Below, piece after piece: positions 6,424-7,820 of a stretch of DNA of 7,820 nucleotides. Made by a program: the position numbers and the translations under genes. Below the pieces are notes generated by a model. The model was given only the letters and a program-made list of their open reading frames with translations. It was not told the origin of the DNA and made no database searches. The stretch is from an uncultured Dermatophilus sp. (GTDB lineage Bacteria > Actinomycetota > Actinomycetes > Actinomycetales > Dermatophilaceae), in NCBI GenBank assembly GCA_945876925.1, contig CAMCQD010000076.1, positions 1-7,820 of the forward strand. The letters run 5' to 3'. The first letter of the stretch is position 1; each line of letters starts with the position of its first letter.

Positions 6424-6468
6424 CCCCGCCCTGTGGTATGGAACCCGCGCCGGGTCCGGGAGGCGGGG
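6424..6468 (-). terminator. Probable pafA transcription terminator (two-tier GC hairpin)
   Basis: The base after the pafA stop begins a perfect 7-bp inverted repeat: CCCCGCC on the minus strand (6468-6462) with GGCGGGG (6430-6424). Inside is a second stem, GGACCCG (6457-6451) with CGGGTTCC (6447-6440), closed by a 3-nt loop and with one bulged T. There is no T tract, but actinobacterial terminators often lack one. Position and symmetry fit a terminator separating pafA from the eut operon; function is inferred. Confidence 0.5.
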
Positions 6469-7812
6469 TCAGGAGAGTTCGGTGATGAGCTGGTCCACTT
6501 CGGGGCTGGTGGCCTCGAAGGGGTCGGGCAGGTCGATCGGCGGGCGCACCGGGCGGTTGAGGCGGACGTGATCCCAGCCGGCGGAGACCGGGGCTCCCCT
6601 GCTGGCGGCCCATTCCAGGAACCGCCCGCGGACGGCGGCGCGGGTGGTGGCCGGGGGCCGGGTGAGTGCCGCGTCGACGTCCCCGGGCGGGCAGAAGGTG
6701 GCCAGCTGCCCGCTGGCGCGCAGCCGCCCGGCCAGCCCGGTGCTCGGTGACAGGTCGTGGAAGGCCAGGTCGAGCCGGGCGAGGGAGGGATCCGGCCACC
6801 CAGCCCTGGCCCGCCCGGCCTGCAAGGTGAGCAGCCGGTGCTTGAGCACCCAGTCGATCTCAGTTGAGACGGCGTCGAGGTCGCCGCGGGCGATCGCGTC
6901 CAGCCACCGGGCGACAGTGCCGGTGACCGGGTCGGCACCGGTCCGGGCGAGCACCCGGTCGAGCAGCTCGCGTTGCAGGTCCAGGGCGCTGCGCGACCCT
7001 GCGGGGGTGGCGACGGCGGCCCGTCCGGTGAGGTCGCGGTTGAACACCCGCAGCGCCTCGATGGGGTCCTCGGGGACCAGGTCGGCTACGTCGCCGCCGT
7101 CCTCGACGAGGTCGAGGACCCGGGCGGTCCACCCCACCTTGAGGGCGGTGGTGGTCTCGGCGAGCGAGGAGTCCCCGGCGATGACGTGCAGCCGCCGCCA
7201 CCGCGAGCGGTCGGCGTGAGCTTCGTCCTTGGTGTTGAGCAGGGGCCGGTTCTTCGTCGGGTCGGCGGAGGCGGTGGTGACGATGTGCTCGGCGCGGCTG
7301 GACAGCAGGTAGGTGACCTGCCCGTCCGGGCCGGCGGACAGGTGTCCCTGCCCGGTGAGCAGGATGCGGGAGATGAGGTGCACCGTCATCGCCCGGATCA
7401 GGGCATCGAAGTCGGTGCCGCGGGCCACCGAGTAGTTCTCGTGGCAGCCGAAGGTGGCACCGTGGGAGTCGGTGTTGTTCTTCAGGATGTGGATCGCGGC
7501 GGGGATGCCCCGGCCGGCGAGCACCTGGCTGGCCCGGTCCGCGAGGCGCTGGACCATCACCTCCCCGGCGCGGTCCTGGGCGACCAGGTCGGTGAGCCGG
7601 TCGCATTCGGCGGTGGCGTACTCGGGATGGGCGCCGATGTCGACGTAGAGGCGGCCCCCGTTGGGCAGGAAGTGGTTGGTGGTGCGGAAGGCGCTGGGGG
7701 TGCCCTCGAACATCAGGGCGACGGCGTCCTGGGCGCTGACCGGCGCCGCGCCGCCGCGCCCGGCGACGAGGACGCCGTACTCGGTCTCCAGGCCGAGGAT
7801 GCGCCGGGTCAC
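6469..7812 (-). CDS. pafA: Pup-protein ligase PafA (proteasome accessory factor A)
   Basis: PafA attaches the prokaryotic ubiquitin-like protein Pup, through its C-terminal glutamate, to lysines of target proteins, marking them for the Mpa/ARC proteasome. It has a glutamine-synthetase/carboxylate-amine ligase fold. The 447 residues compare with about 452 in M. tuberculosis. Visible motifs: GLETEYG (7-13) with the nucleotide/Mg glutamate Glu9; LYVDIGAHPEYATAEC (55-70), where Asp58 matches the catalytic Asp57 of the tuberculosis enzyme; KNNTDS (111-116) and FGCHENY (121-127); SSRAEHI (171-177); NTKDEAHAD (193-201) and RRLHVIAGD (206-214). It lacks the insertion near the N-terminus that distinguishes the depupylase Dop. 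The start is a GTG at 7812; GGCGG just upstream is a weak ribosome site. The GTG sits in GTGA, so an upstream gene could end there by a 4-bp overlap; prcA is the usual upstream neighbour, which is inference. No sign of damage. Confidence 0.95.
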   Translation of the reverse strand: MTRRILGLETEYGVLVAGRGGAAPVSAQDAVALMFEGTPSAFRTTNHFLPNGGRLYVDIGAHPEYATAECDRLTDLVAQDRAGEVMVQRLADRASQVLAGRGIPAAIHILKNNTDSHGATFGCHENYSVARGTDFDALIRAMTVHLISRILLTGQGHLSAGPDGQVTYLLSSRAEHIVTTASADPTKNRPLLNTKDEAHADRSRWRRLHVIAGDSSLAETTTALKVGWTARVLDLVEDGGDVADLVPEDPIEALRVFNRDLTGRAAVATPAGSRSALDLQRELLDRVLARTGADPVTGTVARWLDAIARGDLDAVSTEIDWVLKHRLLTLQAGRARAGWPDPSLARLDLAFHDLSPSTGLAGRLRASGQLATFCPPGDVDAALTRPPATTRAAVRGRFLEWAASRGAPVSAGWDHVRLNRPVRPPIDLPDPFEATSPEVDQLITELS

Positions 7813-7820
7813 TGACCGCC

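Larger units (their letters stand above)
6061..6468. other. Intergenic region between pafA and eutH: presumed eut promoter and leader
   Basis: This 408-bp stretch has no confident gene. Reading on the minus strand it holds, in order: a GC-rich hairpin after the pafA stop (6468-6424), an unremarkable GC-rich stretch (6423-6343), an extended AT-cored palindrome (6342-6287), a stem pairing 6301-6295 with 6262-6256 around a GC hairpin, a small hairpin (6226-6213), two GGACAC repeats 21 bp apart, a possible small ORF with Shine-Dalgarno (6184-6120), and the eutH ribosome binding site. Since eutH is the first gene seen of a tight operon, the promoter should lie here. I cannot place it: TAGTCT (6133-6128) fits a -10 box but has no good -35 partner. 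Confidence 0.6.

Noticed and set aside
6061..6468. Cobalamin riboswitch ahead of the B12-dependent operon
   Set aside because: I looked on the minus strand for the conserved B12-box and the CCGCAACGGT-like core and found neither. Fragments such as GGGGACAGG are not enough. A covariance search would settle it.
6303..6938. Minus-strand open frames running from pafA into the intergenic region (6303-6938 and 6164-6799)
   Set aside because: They overlap pafA in other frames and translate into Pro/Arg/Ser-rich sequence with no recognisable domain or credible start. They look like GC-bias artefacts.

Overview
The window comes from a high-GC genome. It carries the 3' two-thirds of an ethanolamine-utilisation (eut) microcompartment operon next to a gene for PafA, the Pup ligase of the actinobacterial proteasome system. 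PafA points to Actinomycetota, and the strong G/C bias at third codon positions agrees. The family cannot be fixed from this window. All confident genes lie on the minus strand, so transcription runs from high to low coordinates.

Region 1 (7812-6469) is pafA, starting with GTG at the right edge. Its GTG start lies in a GTGA that would also be the stop of an upstream gene, as expected for a proteasome cluster. A GC-rich two-tier hairpin directly after its stop (6468-6424) probably ends that transcript.

Region 2 (6468-6061) is a gap of about 400 bp with no confident gene. It should hold the promoter and leader of the eut operon. It contains a 39-bp interrupted palindrome that is unusually AT-rich for this DNA (6298-6336). 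Next to it is a second stem (6256-6262 with 6295-6301) that shares bases with the palindrome, so the two cannot form together. It also contains a small GC hairpin, a possible 15-residue leader ORF (6167-6120) and a six-codon ORF whose stop overlaps the eutH start. I see no recognisable cobalamin riboswitch, although the pathway depends on B12.

Region 3 (6060-6) is a tight operon in the order eutH-eutN-eutA-eutB-eutC-eutL, with gaps of 5, 46, 56, 5 and 18 bp. EutH would import ethanolamine. EutBC, an adenosylcobalamin-dependent lyase, splits it into acetaldehyde and ammonia. EutA reactivates the lyase when its cofactor is damaged. EutN (vertex pentamer) and EutL (trimeric facet pore) are parts of the protein shell that confines the acetaldehyde. 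EutC carries a short N-terminal helix that looks like an encapsulation signal. The acetaldehyde-consuming enzymes and the main hexameric shell proteins are not in the window. A Shine-Dalgarno-like sequence overlapping the eutL stop suggests that at least one more gene follows beyond position 1.

The genes belong to known families and their key residues are intact. The parts least explained by known annotation are the structured leader and the gene order, with eutN sitting between transporter and reactivase.
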